A stretch of DNA of 64,000 nt from Chitinophaga niabensis (GTDB lineage: Bacteria > Bacteroidota > Bacteroidia > Chitinophagales > Chitinophagaceae). A program made the position numbers and the translations under genes. Positions 62,560-64,000 of the stretch are shown in pieces. A model generated the notes under the pieces. The model was not told where the DNA came from and searched no databases. It was given only the letters and a program-made list of their open reading frames with translations. The stretch spans positions 5,523,001 through 5,587,000 of the forward strand of contig NZ_CP154260.1 of NCBI RefSeq assembly GCF_039545795.1, given 5' to 3'. Positions within the stretch are counted from its first letter, which is position 1. Every line of letters starts with the position of its first letter.

Positions 62560-63009
62560 TTACCTGATAAACAGCCCTGTTCTGCTGATTATTTGAGAAT
62601 TGATCCTTACAGGTGCGATCTTCAGGTTCGTTGTTTTCAATAAACTTCCGCCAATCCCGGCTGAGGTGTTCAGGGTATTTTTTATGCCCTGTGTCACCTG
62701 TACTGTTGATTGTTTACCTGCTTCAATAGCAGTGTTGATGTGTTCATCTGCTATACCTTTTACTTCTGAAGCTGTACCTTTTACTTCCGAAGTAGTACCG
62801 GAGAGATCTTTTTCCAGTGTGATTGCGCTTTGGCTGTTTGCATTTGCGTCTGTTCCATCCTGATGGTCTGCGGCAATATCAGATTTCACCGTGGCATTTC
62901 CTTTAGTGGTTGTTACACTAGTGGTTTGTTCTGTTTTCACAGTAGCCTTCTGAGCAAATACAGTACCAGAGCATAAAAAGGCGATGAGCATTAATCCTCT
63001 TGTTTTCAT
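62560..63009 (-). CDS. Small secreted hypothetical protein (149 aa)
   Basis: 149 aa from the ATG at 63009, which gives signal peptide MKTRGLMLIAFLCSGTVFAQ; the frame to 63033 adds eight unlikely residues. The mature protein is low-complexity, Thr/Ala/Lys-rich (KATVKTEQTTSVTTTKGNATVKSD, SEVKGTASEVKGIADEH, TVQVTQGIKNTLNTSAGIGGSLLK) and ends INSQIISRTGLFIR. No family. First gene of the operon with the two-component system. Confidence 0.65.
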   Translation of the reverse strand: MKTRGLMLIAFLCSGTVFAQKATVKTEQTTSVTTTKGNATVKSDIAADHQDGTDANANSQSAITLEKDLSGTTSEVKGTASEVKGIADEHINTAIEAGKQSTVQVTQGIKNTLNTSAGIGGSLLKTTNLKIAPVRINSQIISRTGLFIR

Positions 63010-63089
63010 AATCTCGATTTTAAGGTTTATCAATAATTACATCACAAAGCTAGACCCCGAAGATGAAGCGAAGATGAAAATTGCTCATA

Positions 63090-63121
63090 AAATAAAAAAT
63101 GGCGCCTTTTGAGCACCATTT
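63090..63121 (-). terminator. Terminator after the WG-protein pseudogene
   Basis: On the minus strand: AATGGTGC / GCGCCATT, about 8 bp with one wobble, followed by TTTTTTATTTT. Confidence 0.7.
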
Positions 63122-63124
63122 CCT

Positions 63125-63420
63125 TTATTTGGCATCCTTAAAATATTCCATGCCATCCTCCCGCACATATCCGGCTTCCTGTTCGGTTTCCACGCTAAAG
63201 AATCTCACCTGCCGGCCTTTATACTCAACAACAAGTGCATGATTGTCCGCTACTGTTTTGTACCTGGCGGGTACTTAGCAGGAATTACAAGTTTACCCGT
63301 CATATCAGCAAAACCCCATTTTGTATTTAACCTATAGGGCACAAGTGCGGGTTGGGCATAGAACGCGGATGTGAGTAACAGCAGGAGGCATGCGAGTAAA
63401 TGATGTTTCTTCACAGGCAT
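63125..63420 (-). pseudogene. Internally deleted, frameshifted WG-repeat protein
   Basis: An ATG at 63420 opens a 56-aa frame with signal peptide (KKHHLLACLLLLLTSAFYAQP) and one WG-repeat start (VPYRLNTKWGFADMTGKLVIPAKY), ending at TAG 63250-63252. From about 63275 a second, shifted frame encodes the true C-terminus ARYKTVADNHALVVEYKGRQ ... EDGMEYFKDAK, stop 63125-63127. The tail matches the complete paralogue at 63427-64000 (FIPARYKDV... EDGMEYFKDAK). The join lies at GCTAAGTAC / GCCAGGTAC, similar repeat-encoded sequences, so the centre was probably lost by recombination between WG repeats. Confidence 0.8.
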
Positions 63421-63426
63421 GATTTT

Positions 63427-64000
63427 TTATTTAGCATCTTTAAAATATTCCATGCCATCTTCACGCACATATCCATATCCCTTGGGGGTTTCCACAGCAA
63501 AGAACCGGATCTTCCGACCCTCATGCTCAATCACTGTTACCGGATAAGGCGACACATCTTTATATCTGGCCGGAATAAATACAGGCTCATTACCATCCAA
63601 TATAATAATTCCGTCTTTATCGCCTTTGGTTGCTATACACCAGAATTGGTCAAGGGGAAAGTACAATCTATCCCACTCAAAAGGGACCAATACATCTCCA
63701 TTGGGTTTCAGTATGCCAAATTTCCCATTCTTCTTACCTGAATACAAATTGTATTTAACGCTGACTGAACCCAATTCTTCATACAGCAAGGGAAATATAA
63801 TATTATTCTTCGGGCCTATCACTCCCCAGAGGCTGTCTTTTTTAACCCACATTATATTGTCATAAACATTGATCTCATCCGTAGCATCATATATAGCAGG
63901 TATAGAATCATATCCCGGTCTTAACCTTTTCACCAGGTATCCCTTTTTGCCGTTCAGGGTGTAGGGGCCGGCAAAAGCTGTATAAGGTTCTACGGATATC
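63427..64000 (-). CDS. WG-repeat protein (5' end outside window)
   Basis: The frame is open to base 64000; at least 190 residues are visible. Each WG repeat is about 30-40 aa: YTLNGKKGYLVKRL, DNIMWVKKDSLWGVIGPKNNIIFPLLYEELGSVSVKY, YSGKKNGKFGILKPNGDVLVPFEWDRLYFPLDQF, KGDKDGIIILDGNEPVFIPARYKDV. The C-terminus is GYGYVREDGMEYFKDAK. WG-repeat proteins are often exported and of unknown function. A deleted paralogue follows 6 bp downstream. Confidence 0.85.
   Translation of the reverse strand, partial: ISVEPYTAFAGPYTLNGKKGYLVKRLRPGYDSIPAIYDATDEINVYDNIMWVKKDSLWGVIGPKNNIIFPLLYEELGSVSVKYNLYSGKKNGKFGILKPNGDVLVPFEWDRLYFPLDQFWCIATKGDKDGIIILDGNEPVFIPARYKDVSPYPVTVIEHEGRKIRFFAVETPKGYGYVREDGMEYFKDAK

Overview
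The window looks like chromosomal DNA of a gliding, free-living Bacteroidota, most likely family Chitinophagaceae and probably Chitinophaga-like (genus is inference). The evidence is type IX secretion/gliding genes (porU, gldJ, gldA), a sigma/FecR/TonB-receptor signalling set, promoters of the Bacteroidota form TTTG-N19-TAnnTTTG often placed just before start codons, almost no Shine-Dalgarno sites, and moderate GC content. There are no complete insertion sequences, no prophage, no rRNA and no CRISPR-cas locus; one tRNA gene (Arg-CCT) is present.

Layout. 0-4 kb: the N-terminal part of the T9SS sortase PorU diverges from the gliding lipoprotein GldJ. 4-9 kb: small hypothetical genes, an M23 peptidase followed by a peroxiredoxin fused to a histone H1-like Lys/Ala tail, a helix-hairpin-helix protein, and a terminator-like sequence copied three times in 123-bp tandem repeats. 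9.5-14.7 kb: a compact five-gene minus-strand operon (coiled-coil protein, two-helix membrane coiled-coil protein, substrate-binding domain fused to a peptidoglycan-binding OmpA domain, ABC permease, ABC ATPase). This is the best candidate for an undescribed system. 15-24 kb: housekeeping genes (gldA, eno, ftsB-like, nth), a nucleoside/sugar-type MFS transporter with an oxidoreductase, and a 2-oxoacid oxidoreductase alpha subunit without its beta partner. 24-30 kb: an adhesin-like lipoprotein followed by an ECF sigma / FecR / TonB-dependent receptor unit. 30-34 kb: an RGG-like low-complexity domain fused to a 2H phosphoesterase behind a leader of about 200 nt, an AIM24 protein and an SGNH hydrolase. 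34-41 kb: a tetR-tolC-MFP-RND efflux operon with a clear operator palindrome.

41-51 kb holds mostly ordinary metabolism (DUF502, phospholipase C/nuclease-like, serC, DUF1015, TPR, paaN, yceI, 2TM, acyl-CoA ligase), ending at tRNA-Arg(CCT). 51-55 kb, just after the tRNA, is a more variable stretch with hypothetical genes and at least one start-less gene remnant. 55-57 kb is a two-gene nucleic-acid repair operon: RNA ligase plus an HD-phosphoesterase/polynucleotide kinase (HD-Pnk type), with an unusually perfect Shine-Dalgarno site between them. 57-59 kb encodes a lipoprotein fusing a DigH-like glycosidase to a peptidoglycan amidase. 59-63 kb is a five-gene operon of three secreted or outer-membrane proteins plus an OmpR-type regulator and histidine kinase. 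The right edge carries a WG-repeat protein cut by the window end and an internally deleted, frameshifted paralogue beside it.

Main themes are cell-envelope biology (T9SS/gliding, peptidoglycan hydrolases, OmpA-anchored transporter, trans-envelope signalling, efflux) and nucleic-acid maintenance (RNA ligase/HD-Pnk, 2H phosphoesterase, Nth). All functions are read from sequence motifs without database searches.
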